Assembly: GCF_048268085.1 (NCBI RefSeq)
Contig: NZ_JBLWWF010000011.1
Location: 74,199 to 138,198, forward strand
Reading direction: 5' to 3'
DNA from: Neptunicella sp048268085
GTDB lineage: Bacteria > Pseudomonadota > Gammaproteobacteria > Enterobacterales > Alteromonadaceae
DNA length: 64,000 nucleotides
The translations under genes were made by a program, and so were the position numbers. This document shows positions 1 through 8,564 of this stretch, in pieces. Positions within the stretch are counted from its first letter, which is position 1. The number at the start of each line of letters is the position of its first letter. Below the pieces are notes generated by a model that worked only from the letters and a program-made list of their open reading frames with translations, searched no databases and had not been told where the DNA came from.

Positions 1-362
1 CGAATATTTTCCCCGGCGACATGTTACATAAAAACTTTGGCGTTACTCGCCATGGTCGAGTGATCTTTTATGACTACGACGAAATTTGCACAATGTCACA
101 GCGCAACTTCCGGTTTTTGCCCCAATCGGAGGATCCTTATGTACTCGATAGATTATCCGTCGCCCCGGATGATGTTTTCCCCGAGCAATTTGAACATTTT
201 ATTGTCGGCAAAAAGTCACTTAAAATATTGCTTAAGCATTACCATCCTGAATTAATGGATCCCGATTATTGGCGTTCTCTGCAACAACAAATTGTGCAAG
301 GAGAAATCGCCAATATCCTGCCCTACCCAGAAACGTCGCGATTCATCGTAGAAAACCGTTAA
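1..362 (+). CDS. aceK: Isocitrate dehydrogenase kinase/phosphatase, C-terminal part
   Basis: The frame is open from the window edge (first full codon at 3) and ends at TAA 360-362. The residues read NIFPGDM followed by KNFGVTRHGRVIFYDYDEIC, the highly conserved kinase-core segment of AceK, then a tail ending DYWRSLQQQI. AceK is a cytoplasmic bifunctional enzyme that phosphorylates and dephosphorylates isocitrate dehydrogenase to switch flux between the TCA cycle and the glyoxylate shunt. Only about 120 C-terminal residues are present; the rest lies upstream of the window. No terminator is obvious before the next gene. Confidence 0.93.
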   Translation, partial: NIFPGDMLHKNFGVTRHGRVIFYDYDEICTMSQRNFRFLPQSEDPYVLDRLSVAPDDVFPEQFEHFIVGKKSLKILLKHYHPELMDPDYWRSLQQQIVQGEIANILPYPETSRFIVENR

Positions 363-529
363 CTCGTCGCAAGTGGACACTTTTCACCACAGTTAACCTC
401 ATTTCGCTACCTGTTTACACTTTATCCGCTCTCACTATTTAGGTATTCTGCGCCGCTGGCATACCATTTCGGTTGGTCGGATTAATAAAAATATCCCTCA
501 CATTAGGGGGAATTGTTGTAGGAGCAACT

Positions 530-2983
530 ATGTACAAACCTCTTGTATTTTGTGCTGCGGTATTGATTTCATCTTTTGCCCAAGCATCAACTATTCAACA
601 AACTAAAGGGCACTTTGAAGACAAGTTTCGTCAGTTAGATGAAGCGTTGCCCACCCCTAACGTATACCGTAATGCTGCCGGTGAACCCGGACATCAATAC
701 TGGCAACAAAAAGTTGATTATAAAATCAAAGCCAAGCTGGATGAAAAACAGCATCGTATCGAAGCATCAGAGCAAATTAAATACACGAACAACTCGCCTG
801 ATACGCTGAAATATTTGTGGTTACAACTTGACCAAAATAAATTTAAATCAGACTCAATGGCTGAGCTTTCCACCGCTTTTGCCGATCCTGCTCGCCGTGG
901 GCCAGCAACGAGTGCCGGTGATGCCAATACGCCAGCCAAGTTAAGTTTGGCAGAATTGCGCCGTCAGCAATTTATGGCCGATCATGAGCTGGGTTATGAA
1001 ATCTTGAATCTCAAAGATAGTGCCGGTAACAAGCTGCATCATGTTGTCGTGGGTACGAATATGCGTATCGACTTAGCCAAGCCGCTAAAACCCGGTAGCA
1101 GCGTTGATTTCTCAATGAACTACGCATTTAACATTATCGAAGAAGACGCCGTATCAGGCCGTTCCGGTTACGAGCACTTCCCCGATGATGCTCGTGAAGG
1201 TGGCAACGATATATTTTTATTAGCCCAGTGGTTTCCCCGTTTGCACGCTTACACCGATTACGAAGCGTGGACGAACAAAGAGTTTTTAGGTCGTGGTGAG
1301 TTCACTCTGGAATTTGGTGATTATGATGTTGAGTTAACCGTACCGGCTGACCACATTGTGGCTGCCACCGGTGAATTGCAAAATGCCAAAGAGGTACTGA
1401 CCAAGGAACAACAAAAACGCCTTGAGCAGGCCAAAGACACCAAGCGTCCGGTGTTTATTGTGACCGAACAAGAAGCCTTGGAAAATGAAAAACAAGGCAC
1501 CAACAAGCAAAAAACCTGGCGCTTTAAAGCGGATAATGTACGTGATTTTGCCTGGGGTTCTTCACGCAAATTTATGTGGGATGCCAAAGGGTATCATCAA
1601 GGTGGCAGCGTTGAGCCACTGGTAATGGCGATGTCTTTTTATCCCAAAGAAGGTGGCGATCTATGGAAAAAATATTCCACTGAAGCCATTGTACATACGC
1701 TTGAAGTCTATTCGCGTTTCTCATTTGACTACCCTTACCCGACCTCACAGTCAGTGAATGGCCCAGTGGGCGGCATGGAATATCCGATGATTACCTTTAA
1801 CGGACCACGTACCGAATTACAGGACGATGGCAGCCGTACCTATTCTCAATCGGAAAAACGTTTCTTGATTGGGGTGGTGATCCACGAAATTGGTCACACT
1901 TATTTCCCCATGATTGTGAACTCTGATGAACGTCAGTGGACCTGGATGGACGAAGGTTTGAACAGCTTCCTTGACGGTGTAGCCGGTCGTGAGTGGGATC
2001 CACAAATTCCTTGGGGCGTAGAACCTCGTGATGTCGTGGATTACATGAAATCCAGCAATCAGGTCCCCGTCATGACTCAGTCTGACAGCGTATTGCGCTT
2101 AGGCCCGAATGCCTATACCAAACCCGCAGTGGCGCTAAATATTTTGCGTGAAACCATTTTAGGCCGTGAATTATTCGACTTTGCGTTTAAAGAATATGCC
2201 AACCGCTGGATGTTTAAACGCCCCACCCCGTCTGATTTCTTCCGTACCATGGAAGAAGCCAGTGGTGTTGATTTAGATTGGTTCTGGCGTGGCTGGTTCT
2301 ATACCACTGATCATGTAGATATTTCTATTGATCGGGTTTACTCAATGCGTATGGACACCAAAGATCCTGATATTGATTTTGCGCGTGAACGTCAAATTGA
2401 AGCCGACAAACCGCTTTCATTAACCGATGAACGCAACAAAAATACCGGCCTTAAATTGTGGGTCGATAAAAACCCCGATGTCACTGATTTTTACGACGAA
2501 AATGACCGCTTTACGGTCACCAACAAAGAGCGTAATGCGTACCGCAAATTCCTTAAAGGATTGAAAGACTGGGAACGCACTGCCTTTGAACGTGCCATCA
2601 AGGAAGACAAAAACTATTATGTATTGCAGTTTTCAAATAAAGGTGGCTTGGTTATGCCGATTATTTTAAAACTCGACTTTGCCGATGGCAGCACCCAAAA
2701 CATGCGCATTCCAGCGGAAATTTGGCGTCGTAACTCAGAAGCGGTAAGTAAATTAATCGTGACTGATAAAGACAAAGTACTGACCAGTGTCGAAATCGAC
2801 CCTCGCTGGGAAACAGCCGATGTGGATATTGAAAACAACTATTATCCCCGTCGCATCATTCCTTCTCGCGTAGAAGCCTACAAGAAGAAGAAAAGTACCA
2901 GCAAAGTCTCTCGCGACATTATGCAAGACATCAAAACCGAGTTGAAATCGGATGATGAAGATAAAGACGCTGACAAGGAATAA
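530..2983 (+). CDS. Secreted M1-family metallopeptidase (aminopeptidase)
   Basis: A 817-residue zinc metallopeptidase. The start is taken at ATG 530 because AGGAG lies just upstream and the resulting N-terminus is a clean signal peptide ending SFAQA-S; an in-frame start at 473 would bury it. The gluzincin signature HEIGH is at about residues 452-456, with the third zinc ligand Glu 18 residues later (MDEGLN), and the M1 exopeptidase motif GGMEYP is at about 413-418. M1 enzymes release N-terminal amino acids from peptides; the signal peptide puts this one in the periplasm or outside. The C-terminal tail is rich in Lys, Asp and Glu. The next gene follows after 4 bases and is probably co-transcribed. 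Confidence 0.93.
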   Translation: MYKPLVFCAAVLISSFAQASTIQQTKGHFEDKFRQLDEALPTPNVYRNAAGEPGHQYWQQKVDYKIKAKLDEKQHRIEASEQIKYTNNSPDTLKYLWLQLDQNKFKSDSMAELSTAFADPARRGPATSAGDANTPAKLSLAELRRQQFMADHELGYEILNLKDSAGNKLHHVVVGTNMRIDLAKPLKPGSSVDFSMNYAFNIIEEDAVSGRSGYEHFPDDAREGGNDIFLLAQWFPRLHAYTDYEAWTNKEFLGRGEFTLEFGDYDVELTVPADHIVAATGELQNAKEVLTKEQQKRLEQAKDTKRPVFIVTEQEALENEKQGTNKQKTWRFKADNVRDFAWGSSRKFMWDAKGYHQGGSVEPLVMAMSFYPKEGGDLWKKYSTEAIVHTLEVYSRFSFDYPYPTSQSVNGPVGGMEYPMITFNGPRTELQDDGSRTYSQSEKRFLIGVVIHEIGHTYFPMIVNSDERQWTWMDEGLNSFLDGVAGREWDPQIPWGVEPRDVVDYMKSSNQVPVMTQSDSVLRLGPNAYTKPAVALNILRETILGRELFDFAFKEYANRWMFKRPTPSDFFRTMEEASGVDLDWFWRGWFYTTDHVDISIDRVYSMRMDTKDPDIDFARERQIEADKPLSLTDERNKNTGLKLWVDKNPDVTDFYDENDRFTVTNKERNAYRKFLKGLKDWERTAFERAIKEDKNYYVLQFSNKGGLVMPIILKLDFADGSTQNMRIPAEIWRRNSEAVSKLIVTDKDKVLTSVEIDPRWETADVDIENNYYPRRIIPSRVEAYKKKKSTSKVSRDIMQDIKTELKSDDEDKDADKE

Positions 2984-2987
2984 TTAG

Positions 2988-3485
2988 ATGTTACGCCTGT
3001 TGATTAGCATTACATTACTGATTAGTTCTGCACTGGTGCCCAGTTTTGCGCACCAGCAAAAAGCGGCAATTACGACGGTATTATTTAATACGCGAACCCA
3101 GCATATTGAAGTAATGCATAAGTTCTTTTTGCATGATGCGGAACATGCGGTACGTAGTATTTTTGGTCAACAGGCGGATATTCTGCGCTCCAAAGACACC
3201 CAGCAAACCTTTAGTGATTATGTGGCTAAACGGTTTGAACTACTTAAAGACGGAGAGCCTCTGGCTTTAAGTAAGGTGGGATTTGAAGTGGACGGTAAAT
3301 TTTTCTGGGTCTATCAGGAAACCGATATTCCGGTTGAATTACACAACTTGTCAGTACGCCACAATGCACTGCGTGAATTATGGCCAAGCCAGATTAACAC
3401 GGTAAATATTGAGGGTAAGGATGACAAGATTGAAACCTTAACCTTTAGTGGCTCAACTGAATTGCTCAGTGTTGAATTTGATTAG
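2988..3485 (+). CDS. DUF6702-type small secreted protein
   Basis: A 165-residue protein with a signal peptide (hydrophobic stretch to about residue 20, ending PSFA-HQQ). The mature part resembles the DUF6702 family: it starts with a beta-strand region containing TTVLFN and an HKFFLHDAEHA segment. No catalytic motif is visible and the function is unknown. It follows the M1 peptidase after only 4 bases and is followed by a strong terminator, so the two form a two-gene operon; a role linked to the periplasmic peptidase is inference. Confidence 0.7.
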   Translation: MLRLLISITLLISSALVPSFAHQQKAAITTVLFNTRTQHIEVMHKFFLHDAEHAVRSIFGQQADILRSKDTQQTFSDYVAKRFELLKDGEPLALSKVGFEVDGKFFWVYQETDIPVELHNLSVRHNALRELWPSQINTVNIEGKDDKIETLTFSGSTELLSVEFD

Positions 3486-3513
3486 CGCCTACAGGGTAAT
3501 AATCTGACATTTT

Positions 3514-3541
3514 AAAAGCCAGCTTAATAGCTGGCTTTTTT
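3514..3541. terminator. Bidirectional rho-independent terminator
   Basis: Stem AAAAGCCAGC / GCTGGCTTTT with loop TTAATA, followed by a T-run on the + strand and an A-run before it, so it can end transcription from both convergent sides (DUF6702 gene on +, MAPEG gene on -). Confidence 0.85.
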
Positions 3542-3556
3542 GTCTCAACTGCCATT

Positions 3557-3961
3557 TTATTCCAATGTCATTCCGGCAATTTTTATCGCTTCCCATAAAA
3601 TAAGTAACGACAGCGCATAGCCTACAAACCAGAACAACGAACGGATCTTATCCAGATTCACTAAATAACAAATATGGTATGCGATCCGCGCAACAATCCA
3701 GCCCATGGCATAATGAATTGCCGTATGAGTCACACCAGCCATACCAATCAACGCCAGTACACCGGGAGCAAACATGATTAATGCCTCAAAAGCATTTTCA
3801 TGGCTGGCTTTAGCACGCGCACCGAATCCGGTTAAACGCGCCTGCTGGCTTCGAGGGTTTTGATTATCATAACCTTCCTTGCCCTGTGCGATGGCCAGCG
3901 GGATTTTAGTTATAATCGGAAGTAAAATAGCAATAAATAAACAGATAAGTATTGTTTGCAT
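3557..3961 (-). CDS. MAPEG family membrane protein
   Basis: A 134-residue protein with about four membrane segments: N-terminal hydrophobic helix (ILICLFIAILLPI), a hydrophilic loop with NPRSQQARLTGFGARAKASHENAFEAL, then three more hydrophobic stretches. The loop with R-A-x-x-A-x-x-N-x-x-E is the MAPEG hallmark (membrane-associated proteins in eicosanoid and glutathione metabolism). Start chosen at 3961 because AGGGGA precedes this ATG; an upstream extension would have no membrane logic and would overlap the divergent gene. The physiological substrate in bacteria is usually unknown. Confidence 0.85.
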   Translation of the reverse strand: MQTILICLFIAILLPIITKIPLAIAQGKEGYDNQNPRSQQARLTGFGARAKASHENAFEALIMFAPGVLALIGMAGVTHTAIHYAMGWIVARIAYHICYLVNLDKIRSLFWFVGYALSLLILWEAIKIAGMTLE

Positions 3962-4041
3962 CGTGTTTCCCCTAAAGGTTAGTCTGTTTCTATTAATCAC
4001 ATTGCTTGTCGCAATATCACTCACAACCATTCCAGTCTGAC

Positions 4042-4923
4042 ATGTTAGAACACATTTTACAGATAAAAACACCCTCGCCTGAACATCGGTTAGATACCGA
4101 CTGGCCAAACCCCAATCAATGTCAGCTATGGATAAAACGCGATGATCTGCTCCATCCGGTCATTTCGGGTAACAAGTGGCGTAAATTAAAGTATGCCTTA
4201 CAAGCTATTAGTGAGGGGCATACCACCCATGTCATCAGTTTTGGCGGTGGCCATTCCAACCATCTCCACGCGTTAGCCTATTGCTGCCAACAACTCAATA
4301 TCGCCTTTACCGCCATTGTGCGGGGTGATTATTCAGCCAATATGACTCCGACCCTAACCGATCTGGTCAGTTGGGGGGCGACGATTAACTTTGTAGATAA
4401 AAAAACCTATCAACGCCGCGCTGAATCAAATTATTCACGGACGCTACAACAACAGTATCCGGAAGCGGTAATCATTCCCGAAGGCGGCTCACAAGCACTA
4501 GCATTACAAGGCGTCGCGGAAATCATCGACGAACTCACTCACCATTATGATTACATTTTACTGCCTGTGGCCAGTGGCGGTACCTTAGCCGGTTTCATTC
4601 AACATAATGTGGATCCCAAAATAATTGGCATCGCAATGCTCAAGGGTCAAGGGTATCTGGAACAGCTTGTCAGTGAGCTACTATCTGAAACAGCAACGAC
4701 AGAATGGCAAATCGCTCATCATTTTCATCATGGTGGCTATGCCAAGCAACCGGCTGAATTAGTCCATTTCTGTCAGCAGTTTACTCAGCAATATCAAATT
4801 CCGCTGGAGCCGGTGTATAGCGGCAAGTTATTTTATGCCGCACGCGAATTACTGGCGGAGCAGTACTTTCCGGTGGGAAGCAAAATATTGCTGCTGCATA
4901 CAGGCGGACTTCGAGGAAGCTAA
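4042..4923 (+). CDS. PLP-dependent ACC deaminase / D-cysteine desulfhydrase family protein
   Basis: A 293-residue fold-type II PLP enzyme. Early motif IKRDDLLHP followed by SGNKWRKLKYAL gives the PLP-binding lysine (NKxRKL), then FGGGHSNH and a glycine-rich VASGGT loop that cradles the cofactor phosphate. This matches the 1-aminocyclopropane-1-carboxylate deaminase / D-cysteine desulfhydrase family; in gammaproteobacteria such proteins usually act on D-cysteine or related D-amino acids. Start at ATG 4042 (an in-frame TTG at 4006 is possible but not family-like). It precedes two genes for D-glutamate cyclase halves, which favours a D-amino-acid role. Confidence 0.85.
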   Translation: MLEHILQIKTPSPEHRLDTDWPNPNQCQLWIKRDDLLHPVISGNKWRKLKYALQAISEGHTTHVISFGGGHSNHLHALAYCCQQLNIAFTAIVRGDYSANMTPTLTDLVSWGATINFVDKKTYQRRAESNYSRTLQQQYPEAVIIPEGGSQALALQGVAEIIDELTHHYDYILLPVASGGTLAGFIQHNVDPKIIGIAMLKGQGYLEQLVSELLSETATTEWQIAHHFHHGGYAKQPAELVHFCQQFTQQYQIPLEPVYSGKLFYAARELLAEQYFPVGSKILLLHTGGLRGS

Positions 4924-4964
4924 TTTAGTCCAGACTATTTCTTCCCCCTCATTCGCTATTTGTA

Positions 4965-5810
4965 ATGGGTAACAGGGGCAGTGTATTATCCACTATCAAT
5001 ACCATCTGGTTGGATAATCCCGTGTCAGTGTTAACTCCAAAGCAAATTCGTCAACAAATTCGTCAACAGCAAATCATCGGTAACACATCAGGTTTAGCCC
5101 CTGGTTTTGTACAATGTAACATGGTGATTTTACCGGCAGATTGGGCGGTTGATTTTCTACAGTTTTGTGAATCAAACCCGCGCCCCTGTCCGATTATCGC
5201 CATGTCGGAAAAACCGGGAGATATTCATTTGGATAAAGTCGGTGAAGACATTGATATTCGTCATGATTTACCCCAATACCGAATATTCGAACAGGGAAAG
5301 CTGATGGGTGAAGTAGCCGATATTGCCGATTACTGGCGTGACGATTTGGTCACATTTTTCTTAGGGTGTTCTTTTTCCTTTGAAGAAGCATTAATTGCTG
5401 ATGGCATCGAAATCCGCAATATCAGCGAAAACAAAAATGTCCCCATGTACCGAACCAATATAAGGTGCCAACCGGCCGGACGATTCAGTGGTGATATGGT
5501 CGTCAGCATGCGCCCAATGCTACCGGCTGATGCTATCCGCGCGGTACAAGTATGCAGTCGTTTCCCTTCTGTGCATGGCGCCCCCATCCATTTCGGTGAT
5601 CCCGCCATGATTGGCATTAATGATATTAACCGACCCGATTTTGGTGATGCGGTCAATATCAAACCAAACGAAGTGCCGGTTTTCTGGGCCTGTGGGGTCA
5701 CACCGCAAGTTGCGCTGGAACAGGCTAAACCCCCGTTTTGCATTACCCATAGTCCGGGGTGCATGTTGGTCACCGATATCACTAATCGCAGCCTCGCCAC
5801 CCATCAATAA
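4965..5810 (+). CDS. DUF1445 putative hydro-lyase (D-glutamate cyclase N-terminal domain family)
   Basis: Up to 281 residues. It shows the DUF1445/YcsI signature: GLAPGFVQCNMVILP near the N-terminus, then CPIIAMSEKPGD, FFLGCSFSFEEAL, VPMYRTNI, RFSGDMVVSMRP and a C-terminal FCITHSPGCMLVTD. Family members are annotated as putative hydro-lyases, and in animal mitochondrial D-glutamate cyclase this domain is fused N-terminally to DUF4392. Here the DUF4392 part is the very next gene. Neither candidate start has a good ribosome site; GTG at 5022 removes a non-conserved leader and is a reasonable alternative to ATG 4965. Confidence 0.85.
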   Translation: MGNRGSVLSTINTIWLDNPVSVLTPKQIRQQIRQQQIIGNTSGLAPGFVQCNMVILPADWAVDFLQFCESNPRPCPIIAMSEKPGDIHLDKVGEDIDIRHDLPQYRIFEQGKLMGEVADIADYWRDDLVTFFLGCSFSFEEALIADGIEIRNISENKNVPMYRTNIRCQPAGRFSGDMVVSMRPMLPADAIRAVQVCSRFPSVHGAPIHFGDPAMIGINDINRPDFGDAVNIKPNEVPVFWACGVTPQVALEQAKPPFCITHSPGCMLVTDITNRSLATHQ

Positions 5811-5841
5811 CCCATACACTTTACAGCAAGGACTACCACTT

Positions 5842-6696
5842 ATGGCCGCCCCACTCAGCCTTACCGATCTGCAATTAAGCCATGAAATTGAAAATTTACT
5901 GGTAGCCAGAAATCTGCGCGGGATGCAAAGTGTTCAACCTTTATTAGCCCCGGGCTATTGCGCCAGAGCAGCGCAATTATTGCTCAATCTGAACGGTAAT
6001 ATATTAATTGGCACCGGGTTTCCAGTGAATAACACCTTCGAAACGGACGGGCCGGTCGGGGCAATCGCCTTATATTTGGCATTGGAACAATTAGCCGCCA
6101 CACCTATTTTAGTTTGCGGTGATCCATTATATAGCGCGGTAAAAGATCACTATAACTCAGTGCAACTGGCGGTCGGCGATTTGGACAATGCCAAGCAGAA
6201 AAGCATCGCGATTCTGCAACAGTTGCAACCCCAAGCCGTCATCTCGATTGAACGTGCCGGAATGACCGCTAATGGCCGTTTTTTCAATATGCGAGGAGAA
6301 GACATCAGCCAGCGCTGCGCCTGTTTTGACTATTTTATGTCAGAAAGTCATTGCCCCAGCATTGGTATTGGGGATGGTGGCAATGAAATTGGTATGGGTA
6401 ATATTCATCAGCGCCTAAGTCATCTAAATATTGTCCCCAGTGTGACAACCTGTACTGAATTGGTGATTGCCGATGTCTCCAATTGGGCCGCCTATGGCAT
6501 TATTCTATTTTTGCAACGCTGGACGGGAATATCGCTACTGGAGAAAATAAAACCCGAAGACATAATCCGATTTTTGAGCACCAGGGGAAGTGTCGATGGC
6601 GTTACCCGCCAAAATACCATGACCGAAGATGGTCTTTGCTATAGTGAAGGAGAAGCCTTGCTGTCAGAATTAATAACCTTATCGCAACGGAATTAA
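5842..6696 (+). CDS. DUF4392 protein (D-glutamate cyclase C-terminal domain family)
   Basis: A 284-residue protein. Start at ATG 5842, preceded by AAGGA; an in-frame extension back to 5611 lies inside the previous gene. It contains IGTGFPV followed by ETDGPVGAIAL, VISIERAGM and IGIGDGGNEIGMGN, all typical of DUF4392, the domain that forms the C-terminal half of D-glutamate cyclase (D-glutamate to 5-oxo-D-proline). It starts 31 bases after the DUF1445 gene, so the two most probably encode a split form of the same enzyme. Reaction assignment is by family; not shown here. Confidence 0.82.
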   Translation: MAAPLSLTDLQLSHEIENLLVARNLRGMQSVQPLLAPGYCARAAQLLLNLNGNILIGTGFPVNNTFETDGPVGAIALYLALEQLAATPILVCGDPLYSAVKDHYNSVQLAVGDLDNAKQKSIAILQQLQPQAVISIERAGMTANGRFFNMRGEDISQRCACFDYFMSESHCPSIGIGDGGNEIGMGNIHQRLSHLNIVPSVTTCTELVIADVSNWAAYGIILFLQRWTGISLLEKIKPEDIIRFLSTRGSVDGVTRQNTMTEDGLCYSEGEALLSELITLSQRN

Positions 6697-6942
6697 TTGT
6701 GGCTGGATTCAGGATTTAAATACACTACGCCTTAGAATAAAAAGCCCAACGCAACAAGAGCAATAACAGCGTAATTTAAACTAGGGTGGTTTAATAAAAA
6801 TGATGCATAAACATCATAAGTAATGAATAAAAAACCGTAGTTTATGGATATAAATTCATTTTATCCTGAACCAAAAACTGCTAACTTAGCCGGCTTTGTT
6901 GCGTCACGGTCTATCACCAAATTACAGGACTAGAATAAATTA

Positions 6943-8289
6943 ATGAACACGCTCAATATTGCAAAATTCGGTGGCACCAGTGTGGCAGATTTTGCCGCAA
7001 TGCAAAACTGTGCCCGCATCGTTATCGATAACACCAATACCCGGATCGCCGTCGTCAGCGCCTCTGCCGGCGTGACAAACTATTTGGTAGAACTGGCTAA
7101 CGATGATCTGACCGAAGCACAAATTGACATGCTGGTTAAGCAAATTGAAAAAATTGAGTTGGCCATTTTGGAACAGCTCGATAACGCTGCTGAAACTCGA
7201 ATTGAACTGCAATGTTTACTCAGTGAATTATCCGAGTTAGCCCATAACAAAGCCGATTTAGCCAGCGCTGAAGGCAAAGATGCACTGTTATCCATGGGCG
7301 AGCGGATGTCCTCGCTGTTGTTTACCGAAGTATTAAAACAACTAGGTTGCCCAGCAGTAAACTTTGACGCCCGCAGAGTGATTAAAACCGATAGTCAATT
7401 TGGTCAGGGAACGCCCGATATCGAGGCCATTGAGCAGCAAGCACAATTATTGATGGCACCCGCCTTAGCAGAACAAGTACTGGTGACACAGGGCTTTGTG
7501 GGATCCAATAGCAATAACAAAACCACAACTTTAGGTCGTGGTGGGTCTGACTACACTGCGGCATTACTAGCCGAAGCCTTAAACGCTCAAACTTGCGAGA
7601 TTTGGACTGACGTGATTGGTGTGTACACCACCGATCCTCGCATTACCGATAAAGCCCGACCGTTACCTGAATTAAGTTTTGATGAAGCCGCTGAAATGGC
7701 AACTTTCGGCGCTAAAGTCTTGCACCCGGCCACCATGGTGCCAGCGTTACGTAAGAATATTCGTGTCTTTGTCGGTTCCAGCCGTGAGCCGGAAAAAGGC
7801 GGCACATGGATTGCCAAAGATTGTGGTGACGAACCTTATTATCGAGCCATTACCCGTCGTAAAGATCAAGTTATGGTGACGGTAAAAACCCCCAGCATGT
7901 TATATGCTCCGGGTTTTCTGTCGCAGGTTTTCGGTATTATTGCCAAGCATAATATTAGTGTCGATCTGGTTACCACATCAGAAATCTCAGTGTCGATGAC
8001 AATCGATAATCCACCTAATTCGGTTCGCAAAAAAATCAACCAGCAAACCATCAACGATCTGCGCCAAATCTGTGAAGTCAATGTGGAAGAAGGCTACGAT
8101 CTGGTTACGGTGGTAGGTAATAACATGCACAGCCAAGCGGGGGTATCGAGCCGCATATTTAACGCGTTACAAAATCATAACCTGCGCATGATTTGTTACG
8201 GAGCAAACCCTCATAATATGTCTTTTCTGGTTAATGAAAATAACAGTACTCAAGTCGTGACTGAATTACATCAGGAATTATTTGAATAA
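6943..8289 (+). CDS. lysC: Lysine-sensitive aspartokinase
   Basis: A 448-residue cytoplasmic aspartate kinase catalysing ATP-dependent phosphorylation of L-aspartate, the first step to lysine, threonine, methionine and diaminopimelate. Visible motifs are KFGGTSVADF at the N-terminus, LGRGGSDYTAALLA for substrate binding and FGAKVLHPATM, followed by two ACT-type regulatory stretches from about residue 310. The size and monofunctional layout match LysC (aspartokinase III) rather than ThrA/MetL fusions. It stands alone, with 246 bases upstream in which I find no lysine riboswitch core. Confidence 0.93.
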   Translation: MNTLNIAKFGGTSVADFAAMQNCARIVIDNTNTRIAVVSASAGVTNYLVELANDDLTEAQIDMLVKQIEKIELAILEQLDNAAETRIELQCLLSELSELAHNKADLASAEGKDALLSMGERMSSLLFTEVLKQLGCPAVNFDARRVIKTDSQFGQGTPDIEAIEQQAQLLMAPALAEQVLVTQGFVGSNSNNKTTTLGRGGSDYTAALLAEALNAQTCEIWTDVIGVYTTDPRITDKARPLPELSFDEAAEMATFGAKVLHPATMVPALRKNIRVFVGSSREPEKGGTWIAKDCGDEPYYRAITRRKDQVMVTVKTPSMLYAPGFLSQVFGIIAKHNISVDLVTTSEISVSMTIDNPPNSVRKKINQQTINDLRQICEVNVEEGYDLVTVVGNNMHSQAGVSSRIFNALQNHNLRMICYGANPHNMSFLVNENNSTQVVTELHQELFE

Positions 8290-8297
8290 TCTGATAG

Positions 8298-8325
8298 CAG
8301 CCTCCCCGCTGCAGCGGGGAGGCTG
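8298..8325. terminator. Perfect 28-bp palindrome after lysC
   Basis: CAGCCTCCCCGCTG is followed directly by its exact reverse complement, giving a very GC-rich 14-bp stem with no spacer, 8 bases after the lysC stop codon. There is no T-run after it, so it is at best an atypical terminator or an mRNA 3'-end stabiliser. Confidence 0.5.
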
Positions 8326-8564
8326 ATAGTTAATAGCTCGCCAGACGAGATTTTATTAGTCAATCCGCCGTCGCTACCGTTCACCAATAATCATACGTAA
8401 GCATCTGATTTTAAATAAAATACCGACATTAATTAGCCTTTTTTATTCACCACTTCGCTTAAATAATAAAAACGTCATATCCAACCATTACTTTTATATT
8501 CAAGCAGTTTACAATGCGTTGATTACATTTATCCCTATATGACTGACTAAGGTTATCCATACTT

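Noticed and set aside
5330..5819. Long - strand ORFs over the DUF1445 gene
   Set aside because: Antisense shadows; the + strand protein has clear family motifs.
6697..6942. Lysine riboswitch before lysC
   Set aside because: The intergenic region lacks the conserved riboswitch core pattern and any clear anti-terminator/terminator pair; the similar TGGATTCAGGAT / ATCCTGAACCA ends there are too weak to call an element.
8440..8540. Pho box before the alkaline phosphatase
   Set aside because: GTCATAT followed by CATTAC is only a partial match with wrong spacing.
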